Below, in pieces: positions 1 to 7,095 of a stretch of 48,874 nt of DNA. Made by a program: the position numbers and the translations under genes. Positions within the stretch are counted from its first letter, which is position 1. Each line of letters opens with the position of its first letter. Under the pieces are notes generated by a model that was given only the letters and a program-made list of their open reading frames with translations, was not told the origin of the DNA and did not search any database. Source of the stretch: a virus; IMG/VR virus record IMGVR_UViG_3300036759_000025, positions 64,001 through 112,874 of that record; one strand, given 5' to 3'.

Positions 1-275
1 CGCTGTCGGCGTTCAACACGATCACCGACATCCCTGACAAGCGGCCTTACGCGAACTTCTACACGACTGCCACTCATGCAGCCGGAACAACAATCGTGGT
101 TCCCCAGAGCCAGCACGGGCTTCACGCCAGCCGAGGGCTCAACATCATGGTTGTTGATGAGGCGTCAGGCTTGTATGAGATCCCTGGCATCATGATTGGC
201 TCTGGTGGCGATGTGAGCATCATGTTCCAGTCGGCTGTCGCTGCCAACTCCAAGCGAGTCAACATCGTGGGTTGA
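1..275 (+). CDS. 3' end of a phage virion protein (partial)
   Basis: An open frame runs from base 3 to a TGA at 273-275 and gives 90 residues with no start inside the window. The product is rich in Gly, Ala, Ile and Val, with short beta-like stretches (e.g. TIVVPQSQHGLHASRGLNIM) and ends in KRVNIVG. It stops one base before the tail-fibre start at 277, so the two are co-translated. Position suggests a tail or baseplate protein; the family is not recognised. Confidence 0.75.
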   Translation, partial: LSAFNTITDIPDKRPYANFYTTATHAAGTTIVVPQSQHGLHASRGLNIMVVDEASGLYEIPGIMIGSGGDVSIMFQSAVAANSKRVNIVG

Positions 276-276
276 T

Positions 277-1797
277 ATGCCAGAGTTCACCGGCCGTCTC
301 CGCGTCACCCGCTTGCCAGACCCGCCTACCAATCCGCAGGAGGGCGAGGTCTACTTCGACACAGATGACAAGCACATGCATCTGTGGAACGGCACCATCT
401 GGGAGCAGTCCGGGGTTGGCCCACAAGGGCCTCCTGGTCCAGCAGGCGCAGATGGAGCACCGGGTCCAGAGGGACCGCAGGGGGTTGAAGGACCAGCGGG
501 GACAGATGGCGCTTCAGCCAGCGTGCTGGAGTTCATGTTCGAGACGAAGATCACAGAGCCGCCCACCGGCAGTGAGGTGCGCCTGAACAACGCCACGCAG
601 GCGCAGGCCACCGGCATGTTCGTGCGTTACCTGACTGTCAATGGACTTGATGCCAAGGCGATTATCCTCAACATCGTCGTTGGCAACAAGATTTACCTCC
701 AGGACAAGGACGATTCCACCAAGTTCAACTCCTACACGGTCACTGTCAATCCGATTGACAAGGGAACGTATGCGGAGATCCCGATCCAGTGGACGCAGGG
801 CGGTTCGGATCTCGTTGCTCAGCGGATCGCCTTCGGCATCATCAGTCAGGGCAAGCAAGGGCCTGCGGGTCCTCCTGGACCGCAGGGTGATCCTGGTGCA
901 CAGGGACCGCAGGGATCTGCCGGTCCTGCTGGTCAAGGAGTGCCAATCGGTGGTACGACCGGGCAAACGCTTGTCAAGAAGTCTGCCACCGACTTTGACA
1001 CCCAATGGGGTCCGAGTATCCGCAGCAACAATGTTGGCAGTCCAGATGGCGATGTCAGCGGTGCGATGGGCGACATCTTCGTTGATAGAAGCGAACCGCA
1101 GTTGTATCTCAACGAAGATGGCGTCTATGACTGGAAGGCCATTGGCATCCCCAATGGCGGTACCAATGGTCAGGTGCTCACCAGAAGCAGCGGTGGCAAT
1201 GGGGATTGCTATTGGGCCGACCCGGCTGGTGGTGGCGGCGGTGGACCCGTGTTCACCGTTGTCACTGGCACAGACCCGTGGCCAACGAGCCCCCAGCAGG
1301 GCGATCGTGTGCTCTACCAGCGCAACATCGCCTCGGTCATCTACTGGGAGTACGTTTGGGTGACGGCAGAAGCCTCCTGGATCGCGGTCGGTGTAACCCC
1401 CTACTGCCAGACAGTGGTCAATACCAGCCAGCAGGCGTTGACTGCGAACACGTGGACCGCCCTCACGATCGCCCCATCGATTGTCATTCCTGCCAAGTTC
1501 TTCTCGACTTTGCAGTGGGGATTGACAGGCGGCATGGTAGGCGTGGCTGCGACCGTCGATATCGGCTTCGACTATGCCGCGCCAGGTGGTGCGTCCACCG
1601 GGCACAGCGAGTTCGGTGGCATCTTCGTCACGACGACGAGCGGCGCGGGCAGCAAAGACTTCTCCTCGTCGGGCGTGACCTACAATGCCAACCAGAACCG
1701 CACGTACAAGTTCTACGCGCGTTCCAGCGTTGCTGGTAGCATTGCACTGGCTCACGCCTACATCAACGAGATCCCTCGCTACTGCTTTGGCGTGTGA
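277..1797 (+). CDS. Tail fibre protein with collagen-like repeats
   Basis: 506 residues. Residues about 15-45 carry the usual phage-fibre element with PPTNPQEGEVYFDT followed by LWNGTIWEQ. Two collagen-like Gly-X-Y runs follow (about 48-79 and 192-222), separated by a globular segment. Gly-rich linkers (GNGDCYWADPAGGGGGG near 310-325) lead to a C-terminal beta-rich region likely to be the receptor-binding tip. Such proteins form trimeric fibres outside the virion. It starts one base after the upstream stop. The host receptor cannot be inferred from sequence. Confidence 0.9.
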   Translation: MPEFTGRLRVTRLPDPPTNPQEGEVYFDTDDKHMHLWNGTIWEQSGVGPQGPPGPAGADGAPGPEGPQGVEGPAGTDGASASVLEFMFETKITEPPTGSEVRLNNATQAQATGMFVRYLTVNGLDAKAIILNIVVGNKIYLQDKDDSTKFNSYTVTVNPIDKGTYAEIPIQWTQGGSDLVAQRIAFGIISQGKQGPAGPPGPQGDPGAQGPQGSAGPAGQGVPIGGTTGQTLVKKSATDFDTQWGPSIRSNNVGSPDGDVSGAMGDIFVDRSEPQLYLNEDGVYDWKAIGIPNGGTNGQVLTRSSGGNGDCYWADPAGGGGGGPVFTVVTGTDPWPTSPQQGDRVLYQRNIASVIYWEYVWVTAEASWIAVGVTPYCQTVVNTSQQALTANTWTALTIAPSIVIPAKFFSTLQWGLTGGMVGVAATVDIGFDYAAPGGASTGHSEFGGIFVTTTSGAGSKDFSSSGVTYNANQNRTYKFYARSSVAGSIALAHAYINEIPRYCFGV

Positions 1798-1832
1798 TCG
1801 ATACCAGGCAAACGAGATAGGAGACAATCAAC

Positions 1833-2072
1833 ATGGCAGGAGCAGACGCAGTGCTGAAGGGGGCGCTCGGGCGTAGCCGGTCCGGCTCCAACTTCGGTGG
1901 CAGCAGGGGCACGCGCACGTCCACGGTGCGGCAGTCCAACAAGGACCGCGCTCACGGACTGGCCCTGGCCAGCGCCCCGAACACCCACCTGATGAGCGGC
2001 GGCTCGTCCGGCATCCCGCAGTTCCCCAACAACACCAACCAGGGCCGGAACTTCCGGACCTTTGGCAAGTAG
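1833..2072 (+). CDS. Small Gly/Ser/Asn-rich late protein
   Basis: 79 residues, ATG preceded by GGAGACAATCAAC, the typical ribosome-binding site of this genome. The N-terminal half is basic and Ser/Arg/Gly-rich; the C-terminus is GIPQFPNNTNQGRNFRTFGK. It follows the tail fibre on the same strand and overlaps the next gene by 11 bases. Probably a minor virion or assembly protein; no family recognised. Confidence 0.75.
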   Translation: MAGADAVLKGALGRSRSGSNFGGSRGTRTSTVRQSNKDRAHGLALASAPNTHLMSGGSSGIPQFPNNTNQGRNFRTFGK

Positions 2073-2415
2073 ACCTGTTATCTACTCGTTTGAGTCGTGG
2101 ATGGCTCTGAACGAGTTCATCAACCAGATGCACGAAGAGGAGGCACCCTTGCAGGAGCACGACGATACCAACCCGGCTGTTCCCGAGACACAGCCCGTCG
2201 AAGACGAAGCCGTCGAAGAGGACGCCGCCGTCCAGGACCCCGAGGACGAGGACGCCGACGACGACAGCGACGACGAGGACGGTGACGAGGACGACGGCGA
2301 GGAGGACGACGACGGCGGCGACGAGCAGATCAGCGCCGGTGCCAACGCGCCGCAGGCGGGCGAGGGCACGGTCACCGAGGGCGGCGGCGCGGCAGGAGGT
2401 ACGTCGGGCAACTGA
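2062..2415 (+). CDS. Highly acidic Asp/Glu-rich protein
   Basis: 117 residues from a TTG at 2062 that overlaps the previous gene; an in-frame ATG at 2101 (MALNEFINQM) is an alternative start. After a short amphipathic N-terminus (about residues 1-25), residues 45-95 are nearly continuous Asp/Glu, then a Gly/Ala tail. The acidic tract looks like intrinsically disordered, DNA-mimic-like or scaffold-like sequence. Function unknown; the late-gene position favours a virion or assembly role. Confidence 0.7.
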   Translation: MASRPVIYSFESWMALNEFINQMHEEEAPLQEHDDTNPAVPETQPVEDEAVEEDAAVQDPEDEDADDDSDDEDGDEDDGEEDDDGGDEQISAGANAPQAGEGTVTEGGGAAGGTSGN

Positions 2416-2423
2416 CAACCAAC

Positions 2424-2636
2424 ATGACTGAAGGAGACAACCCTCACAAGGCGAGCAAGCGGAGCGCCCTCCACATGGAGGACCAGGACGCCGATCGCCG
2501 CCAGCCCGAGCCTGAGACTGAGTACATTCCCGGTGAAGAAGCCGGGGATGCCGGGGAAGGTACTCGTGGTGGTCCGATGAAGCATCAGGGCGTGGGTCCT
2601 GGTGACCCTCATACCGACGTACCGAACAGGAGGTGA
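2424..2636 (+). CDS. Small hydrophilic late protein
   Basis: 70 residues, charged throughout with Pro/Gly-rich C-terminal half (VGPGDPHTDVPNRR end) and no hydrophobic core, so probably disordered. It lies 8 bases after the acidic protein and 9 bases before the next gene, in the same late operon. Unknown function. Confidence 0.7.
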   Translation: MTEGDNPHKASKRSALHMEDQDADRRQPEPETEYIPGEEAGDAGEGTRGGPMKHQGVGPGDPHTDVPNRR

Positions 2637-2645
2637 ACAAGCGAC

Positions 2646-2975
2646 ATGGCAGGACCCGATGTGATCAAGGCTCGACCGCCCGTGATCCTGTCCTCAGCCG
2701 TCAAGGGCTACCGTCCCGAGTCGATGGACGTGCCAGCCGGGTACGTACTGAAGACGGGGCCACGTCGTCCGGCTGCGGGGTTCTCGGCTGACACGGCGAC
2801 GAAGACGCCGGGAGCGATTGCCAAGCCAATGGGCACTGGTTCGCCGGATCGCATCCCTGAGGCCAACCTGCGACGGCGTTCCGGGCACACCGTCAAGCCG
2901 CCTGACAGGCTCGGCCTGCCGGGGCGTGTGATCATCCCCAACAACGGCATCTCACTGCCGAACAGCAATCGGTGA
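2646..2975 (+). CDS. Small late protein with RVIIPNNG C-terminal motif
   Basis: 109 residues, start ATG with GGAGGTGAACAAGCGAC upstream. Pro/Arg/Gly-rich, ending GRVIIPNNGISLPNSNR. The end of the next gene product (PRVIIPYDGKSLGQSDTLS) is clearly related, so the two proteins share a C-terminal peptide, perhaps a docking tag to the same virion partner. Overall function unknown. Confidence 0.75.
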   Translation: MAGPDVIKARPPVILSSAVKGYRPESMDVPAGYVLKTGPRRPAAGFSADTATKTPGAIAKPMGTGSPDRIPEANLRRRSGHTVKPPDRLGLPGRVIIPNNGISLPNSNR

Positions 2976-2979
2976 CATC

Positions 2980-3195
2980 GTGGCCATCCCGACTGCATCA
3001 CGGGTCGCTTGGCCCACGCCATCGGCGGGCTCGACCGGCCCCACCAGCAGTAGCTACCGCGCAGCAGATCGCTACCAGCCTCGTCGGCGTTACAGCCGTG
3101 GTAGCGGGGCTCATGCTCCTGCGCTGGCTAACAAGCCGCGTGTCATCATCCCGTACGACGGCAAGTCGCTCGGGCAGTCGGACACGCTGAGCTAG
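2980..3195 (+). CDS. Small late protein sharing the RVIIP tail peptide
   Basis: 71 residues from a GTG at 2980, four bases after the previous stop. Ser/Thr/Ala/Arg-rich N-terminal two thirds, then the shared tail RVIIPYDGKSLGQS. It is the last gene of the rightward structural cluster; two hairpins follow. Unknown function; probably a paralogue-like virion component by the shared tail. Confidence 0.7.
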   Translation: MAIPTASRVAWPTPSAGSTGPTSSSYRAADRYQPRRRYSRGSGAHAPALANKPRVIIPYDGKSLGQSDTLS

Positions 3196-3203
3196 AACGG
3201 CGG

Positions 3204-3225
3204 GGGCGTTCCTTCGGGAGCGCCC
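3204..3225 (+). terminator. UUCG-loop hairpin after the late operon
   Basis: GGGCGTTCC (3204-3212), loop TTCG, GGAGCGCCC (3217-3225): nine base pairs including one G-U wobble, closed by a stable UUCG tetraloop, nine bases after the last late stop codon. There is no T-run, so termination may depend on the strong stem or on the next hairpin. Confidence 0.65.
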
Positions 3226-3251
3226 TACCGCTTCAGAGGGCAGACATGCAA

Positions 3252-3302
3252 AAGCCCCGCCGTCTGCCTGGAGGGATGAGGGTTCGGCAGACGACGGGGC
3301 TT
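3252..3302. terminator. Bidirectional terminator between convergent operons
   Basis: AAGCCCCGCCGTCTGCC (3252-3268) pairs with GGCAGACGACGGGGCTT (3286-3302) with one internal mismatch. On the minus strand the stem is followed by TTTT, so it ends the leftward gene at 3361-4773; on the plus strand it backs up the hairpin at 3204-3225. Confidence 0.85.
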
Positions 3303-3360
3303 CGCGGCTGGAACCCGGAGGCCCTAGCCTTGGCGGGTGGTCATGCCACCCAGGTTGTTG

Positions 3361-4773
3361 CTAGTGCGGCATCTTGCGGCACTTCGCGAGCGCCCGCGTG
3401 TGGCGCTTGCCATGCAGCTTGCGAGACGCCTTGACGCACTTGGCGTAGCGCTTCTTCTGCTTCGCGGTGACCTTGGCCTTCGTCTTCTTCGGCGCGCTGA
3501 CCGACGCCGACGTGACCGGCGTGCCGACGACCGGAGCGGTCACGGCCGGGGCCGTGCTGACCGGAGCCGGGGCCGGGGTCGCCGGGGTCGGGGCGGGCTG
3601 AGTGACAGGCGGGTTGACGACGACGACGACGCTCTGGTCCGGGTCCGGCGAGTTGGTGCCGGGGGCCAGGATGATGCAGCCGAGGTCGCCCACGTCCACG
3701 CCGCGCGAGCCGTTGGGGCCGTCGCAGAGCGAGCCGCCCTTGTAGTAGTCCTGCCAGGCCGCGTTCCAGGCGATCAGGTCGTCCAGGGTGAACGTGACAT
3801 CCCGCTCGGTGTTCGGAGCGCCCAGCGAGGGACGCAGCGTCCACGTCAGCGGCAGATCGCCCTTGGTCGTGGTGGCGAGCAGGTTGAACAGCGCGTTGTT
3901 GGTCGTGGCCGGATCGGTCCACGCCGTGTCGTCGCCATCCTGCTTGAAGAACACCGTCTGGCCATCCGACGGATCTCCGAACGTCCACGGCTCGCGGGCG
4001 TCATCGAAGTCGTTGACACGTCGGGTGTCATACGGGAAGTCGGCGGGCCGGGGGAACAGATCCACGACTCGCGGCAGCCGCGCGTCCCCGAAGATGGGGG
4101 ACGGGAAGGCGTTCGGATCGGTGACGTTGGCGAAGGCGCTGTGGCCGTCGTACGTCGGGACCTTGTACCAGCGCTCGGTGTCGTAGCCGAAGCCGACCTT
4201 GAACGTCTTCAGGTTGGTGATGGCCGACACGCCGACCGCCGTCACCTTGGGGGCGAGGATCGGCCGGTTCTTGGCCGACACCATGCCGTCTGCCTGCTGC
4301 TCGTACGGCTCGTTCTGACCGGCATCGCCGTGGTCCGAGACGCACACGATGGTGTCACGGGTGGAGGTGGTGCCTCGCGCCGTGAAGCCGTTCATCTGCG
4401 TGCCGGTCTGGCCGGGGTCGATGTCAGGGTCGTTGTTGCTGGTGCCGGTGTCGAAGGTGTTGTAGACCTTGTAGCCCACGTTGTCAGCGACGAGCACCTG
4501 ATCGACCGAAGCGTCGGCTCCGGTGTCGAGTGACACATGCAGATCCTCCCCCACCGTGCCCGCATCCAGCAGGCCGAGGTCGAGGTGATCCTGGATCGAC
4601 TGCGGCAGCCGGTATGAGTTGGCGAAGCAACCCGGCTCCAGCGTGCGATCGTTCAGCCGGTAGGGGCTGAGGTCACTGATTGCCCTGTCACCGGGCAATG
4701 CGCTCGCCGTGGCGGCGAACGCGAGGGAGGACGCGAGTGTCGCGGCCATGACAAGAGGCTTGGTGTGCCTCAT
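3361..4773 (-). CDS. Large secreted protein with Pro/Ala linker and Cys-Lys tail
   Basis: 470 residues from the ATG at 4773; GGAG lies nine bases upstream, a better fit than the in-frame ATG at 4788. Residues 1-26 form a signal peptide (MRHTKPLVMAATLASSLAFA then cleavage after SALP or ASA). The body has no recognised catalytic motif. A Pro/Ala/Thr/Val-rich linker (about 380-435) leads to a strongly basic tail containing KKRYAKCVKASRKLHGKRHT and a second Cys (AKCRKMPH). Basic two-Cys tails like this occur on exported proteins of Solirubrobacterales, so it may be host-derived (inference). Possibly a surface-modifying or exclusion protein; function unknown. Confidence 0.8.
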   Translation of the reverse strand: MRHTKPLVMAATLASSLAFAATASALPGDRAISDLSPYRLNDRTLEPGCFANSYRLPQSIQDHLDLGLLDAGTVGEDLHVSLDTGADASVDQVLVADNVGYKVYNTFDTGTSNNDPDIDPGQTGTQMNGFTARGTTSTRDTIVCVSDHGDAGQNEPYEQQADGMVSAKNRPILAPKVTAVGVSAITNLKTFKVGFGYDTERWYKVPTYDGHSAFANVTDPNAFPSPIFGDARLPRVVDLFPRPADFPYDTRRVNDFDDAREPWTFGDPSDGQTVFFKQDGDDTAWTDPATTNNALFNLLATTTKGDLPLTWTLRPSLGAPNTERDVTFTLDDLIAWNAAWQDYYKGGSLCDGPNGSRGVDVGDLGCIILAPGTNSPDPDQSVVVVVNPPVTQPAPTPATPAPAPVSTAPAVTAPVVGTPVTSASVSAPKKTKAKVTAKQKKRYAKCVKASRKLHGKRHTRALAKCRKMPH

Positions 4774-4959
4774 TTGAGTGAACTCCATTCACTCGGATGC
4801 TAGGACCGTCGCGCCAAGGAGCCTCCGGGGGCCGGTGGCGGACCGGAAGAACCTATCCGGAGTGAGCGCTTTAGGTCAAGCTTACGAAGGTCTAGCTTGC
4901 TTTATCCCTGCACGTTGCGACATTTTGTTGGTCGCCTGGACGTTTGTTCTACGGCTGGG
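4774..4959 (-). other. Leader region of the secreted-protein gene
   Basis: About 170 bases between the -10-like element at 4960-4965 and the start at 4773, with no convincing gene. It would be the 5' untranslated region of the secreted-protein mRNA. No riboswitch was recognised. Confidence 0.4.
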
Positions 4960-4965
4960 ATCATA
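4960..4965 (-). promoter_or_regulatory. -10-like TATGAT promoter element
   Basis: Minus strand reads CGCCTATGATCCCAG. The same core, CTATGATCC, recurs upstream of other leftward operons (10699-10704, 19798-19803) and, as GCTATGATCT, in front of the repeat array on the plus strand. No good -35 box is visible at 16-18 bases. It sits between a terminator and the secreted-protein gene. Confidence 0.55.
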
Positions 4966-4968
4966 GGC

Positions 4969-5014
4969 GAGGCCCCGCCCCCACCGGACCAGATCAGCGG
5001 GGCTGCGGGGCCTC
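4969..5014 (-). terminator. Terminator after the 5070-5883 gene group
   Basis: GAGGCCCCGC (4969-4978) and GCGGGGCCTC (5005-5014) are a perfect 10-bp inverted repeat with a 26-base loop, downstream of the gene ending at 5070 and directly before the next promoter. There is no T-run. Confidence 0.6.
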
Positions 5015-5069
5015 TCATCGTCAACCGCAGGCGGCTCTGCGGAGCCCAGAGCGTATCACACGCGCGTGA

Positions 5070-5270
5070 CTAGACGAACCTTGAAGTAACAACTCGCTTG
5101 ATCTCATGGAGATCGATCGTGGCGTGCTGTGTACGACTGAGGTGAACCTTCTCGTGGTCAGCAGCAACCACCCTGCCTGTTATTATCGTGCCGTCGCGCA
5201 TCTCAAGTTCCACGATCATCCCGAGATACATGACAACTTCATGGGTATTCACGTGGTGGACGAGGAGCAT
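5070..5270 (-). CDS. Small beta-rich protein, possibly Sm-like
   Basis: 66 residues. After a short N-terminus, residues about 14-60 show alternating hydrophobic beta strands around a central DGTIITGRVV turn (LGMIVELEMRDGTIITGRVV, then VHLS and IDLHEIKRVV). This pattern resembles the Sm/LSM or SH3-like small barrels. The start overlaps the upstream stop (TAATG). Could be an RNA-binding protein, but fold assignment is only a pattern judgement. Confidence 0.65.
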   Translation of the reverse strand: MLLVHHVNTHEVVMYLGMIVELEMRDGTIITGRVVAADHEKVHLSRTQHATIDLHEIKRVVTSRFV

Positions 5271-5566
5271 TAGTAGGTCATCTCGAACCTGACATGCAGA
5301 CTGCTGAGGCCGGGAACTTCACCCTTCCCCTCGATGAGCAGCATCTCCGCAGAGAAGATCGTCATCCACGCTGTCATCGTGTAGCTGCCCATACGCTCCA
5401 GGCGCAGGCAGTAGCGTGAACGCTTGCCACCGCCCCAGGATGCGCTGTCTGAGAGCATGAACAGTTCGTGGCGCTCCTCCAGCCGGGGGCGCAGAGCTTC
5501 TTTGATCGCTTCCAGGAGGTCGTAGTCGTCGCTGTCGATGCGGATGATGCAACCGGTGGTTGTCAT
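5270..5566 (-). CDS. Hypothetical phage protein
   Basis: 98 residues from MTTTGCIIRIDSDDYDLLEA; the start overlaps the upstream stop by ATGA, and the end overlaps the next start by TAATG, so it is translationally coupled on both sides. It has a mixed alpha/beta pattern with a Leu-rich helix (LEAIKEALRPRLEE). No family recognised. Confidence 0.75.
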   Translation of the reverse strand: MTTTGCIIRIDSDDYDLLEAIKEALRPRLEERHELFMLSDSASWGGGKRSRYCLRLERMGSYTMTAWMTIFSAEMLLIEGKGEVPGLSSLHVRFEMTY

Positions 5567-5883
5567 CGATCCAGCTTGGGTGTCGTGTCCAGCAGTTCCA
5601 GCACTTCGCCGTCCAGCCGGTTCAGGTCGGCGGTGACCTTCCACTCGGCGTAGCTGGCGACGAAGGCACGCAGCTTGTTGTAGTGCGTGACGATCTCCTC
5701 GGCACTCAGTGCCGTAAAGAGATCGCCCATGGACTCTGCCAAGTCCATTTGCAACTGCCCCCAGAACCGATCCATCATCTCGGGGGCGCAGTAGGACAGG
5801 CTGCGCTTGGTGCCCTGGACGGCGGCTTCCATGCTCTCCAGCGCCGTGGCCAGCGGCTCGGGCGTATCAGGTGCGACTGGCAT
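5563..5883 (-). CDS. Helical hypothetical protein
   Basis: 106 residues, mostly amphipathic helices (LATALESMEAAV; EEIVTHYNKLRAFVASYAEW). First gene after the terminator at 5917-5938 and coupled to the next gene by a 4-base overlap. No recognised domain; a helical-bundle regulator or accessory protein is possible. Confidence 0.75.
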   Translation of the reverse strand: MPVAPDTPEPLATALESMEAAVQGTKRSLSYCAPEMMDRFWGQLQMDLAESMGDLFTALSAEEIVTHYNKLRAFVASYAEWKVTADLNRLDGEVLELLDTTPKLDR

Positions 5884-5916
5884 AAATCTCCTTGCTTGTT
5901 GTCAACAAACAAAGAA

Positions 5917-5938
5917 GCCCCCGGCGTGAACCGGGGGC
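5917..5938 (-). terminator. Terminator of the histone-like gene
   Basis: GCCCCCGG (5917-5924) and CCGGGGGC (5931-5938) form a perfect 8-bp stem with a 6-base loop. On the minus strand it is followed by TTCTTTGTTTG, a classical T-rich tail, just after the gene at 5974-6639. Confidence 0.85.
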
Positions 5939-5973
5939 CTCTCTGTCACCTTGCTTGTCGTGCGGGGTGAGTC

Positions 5974-6639
5974 TTACGCGCGGGCGCTGATCCGCACGCG
6001 GCCCGAACCGTTGCCGCGAGCGGCGGGCTTGCGGGCCGGGGGCTTGCGCGCCGGGGCACGCTTGGCGGCGGGCTTGCGAGTCGATGCCCGCTTGGCCGCA
6101 GGCTTGGGAGCAGTGCGCTTGGCAGCGGGCTTGCGAGCCGCCTTCGCCGCCTTCGCCTCGATCTCCTCCTGCGTGAGCCCCTTGTTGGGGTGCGGGTTGG
6201 TGGCCATGCGCTCGGTCTGCACGTTGGCCTTCTCCATCAGGTCGTAGAGCCGCTGGCGCGAGAGGCTCAGCTTCTCCGACACGACGGACATCTGGATGCC
6301 CTCCGCGATGGCATCCATCGCCAGTTCGTTGACGGCGTTCTGGGCCTCGACCAGCGCCTCCTGCGCGGACTCCTTGTCGGCGCGGGCGTCCTCCATCTGC
6401 TTCACGAGCGCGTTGAAGTCACGCTGCGTCCAGCCCTCGGGCAGCTTCGGGCCGCGCGTCTGCGCGCCGTTCTCCTGCACGGGCGTGGCCTTGGCCGCGC
6501 TCTTGCGAGCGGGAGCCTTCTTGGCAGCGGGCTTGCTGCGGGCCGGGGTGGACTTGGGAGCCGACCGCTTGGCGGCGGGCTTGGTACGGGCGGTGCGGGT
6601 GCTGGTGGGCTTGCCAGCGGTGAGCTTGAGAGTCGGCAC
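5974..6639 (-). CDS. Histone-H1-like DNA-binding protein with Lys/Ala/Pro tails
   Basis: 221 residues from a GTG with AAGGAGG upstream. Residues 1-55 and 160-221 are Lys/Ala/Pro/Arg repeats (KPAAKR, RKPAAKRAPARK) like the tails of eukaryotic H1 and actinobacterial HU. The middle (60-150) is helical, with a coiled-coil stretch (EDARADKESAQEALVEAQNA) and a helix-turn-helix-like segment (VSEKLSLSRQRLYDLM). It probably coats or bends phage or host DNA or silences transcription. It has its own promoter (6689-6716) and terminator, unlike its neighbours, suggesting separate strong expression. Confidence 0.75.
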   Translation of the reverse strand: MPTLKLTAGKPTSTRTARTKPAAKRSAPKSTPARSKPAAKKAPARKSAAKATPVQENGAQTRGPKLPEGWTQRDFNALVKQMEDARADKESAQEALVEAQNAVNELAMDAIAEGIQMSVVSEKLSLSRQRLYDLMEKANVQTERMATNPHPNKGLTQEEIEAKAAKAARKPAAKRTAPKPAAKRASTRKPAAKRAPARKPPARKPAARGNGSGRVRISARA

Positions 6640-6688
6640 AGGGCCTCCTTGTTGAGTTGGTTGGTGCGGTTGACGGTACTGCGTGATC

Positions 6689-6716
6689 AGTGTACTTGGT
6701 TATCGGCGCAAATCAA
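6689..6716 (-). promoter_or_regulatory. Promoter of the histone-like gene
   Basis: On the minus strand TTGATT (6716-6711) and TACACT (6694-6689) are separated by 16 bases, a good housekeeping-sigma match. The start codon follows about 50 bases downstream. The -35 box overlaps the end of the upstream gene. Confidence 0.6.
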
Positions 6717-7027
6717 GGCCGACTTGAACCCGGCTTGACATTTGGCTTTGTAGAGCCGTTTGCCAGCCGTCTTGCCGCTGCGATGGCGATCGGGAACTTC
6801 TGGATCAGTGCTCCGACCACGGGCAGTGGCAGGGTCATCAGGTAGCTTGGAGCGTCGAACAGATTGACGCGGTAGAAGACGAGCGCTGGACCGATCCCAG
6901 GCTCGTAGTGGGGGCGCACCTCTATGTACGGCTTGCTGTCCGAGCCCAACAGCACGATCGTGCAATCGGACTTGGCACGCGCGAGTACGTGACGGCGGCG
7001 CGCTGGCCGGATGTGGTCCTGGCTCAA
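6713..7027 (-). CDS. Hypothetical protein
   Basis: 104 residues from a TTG whose last two bases form the stop of the tiny membrane gene (TTGA overlap). It has a beta-rich N-half (CTIVLLGSDSKPYIEVRPHY) and a hydrophobic stretch (YLMTLPLPVVGALIQKFPIA). The overlapping open frame 6687-7034 is Arg-rich and less protein-like, so this frame is preferred. Unknown function. Confidence 0.65.
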   Translation of the reverse strand: MSQDHIRPARRRHVLARAKSDCTIVLLGSDSKPYIEVRPHYEPGIGPALVFYRVNLFDAPSYLMTLPLPVVGALIQKFPIAIAAARRLANGSTKPNVKPGSSRP

Positions 7028-7095
7028 TACCCACCGATGATGATGAAGGCCATCAGGCCAAGGATGATCAGGGCGATCGTCTGTCGTTCAGTCAC
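7024..7095 (-). CDS. 23-residue single-span membrane protein
   Basis: GTG at 7095 overlaps the upstream TGA, GGGA lies nine bases upstream, and the stop overlaps the next start. The predicted product is VTERQTIALIILGLMAFIII followed by GGY: a charged N-terminus and one complete transmembrane helix. Tight coupling on both sides supports a real gene. Small phage membrane proteins of this type often modify the host envelope or lysis; role unknown. Confidence 0.6.
   Translation of the reverse strand: MTERQTIALIILGLMAFIIIGGY

Noticed and set aside
514-1827. Minus-strand 437-residue open frame opposite the tail fibre
   Set aside because: Lies over a strongly supported gene, is low-complexity, and lacks a ribosome-binding site; frame shadow of GC-rich coding DNA.
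3337-4533. Plus-strand 398-residue open frame
   Set aside because: Antisense to the secreted-protein gene with Arg/Val-rich composition typical of a shadow frame.
6687-7034. 115-residue frame overlapping 6713-7027
   Set aside because: Arg/His-rich with no hydrophobic core; the 104-residue frame is coupled to the upstream gene and more protein-like.
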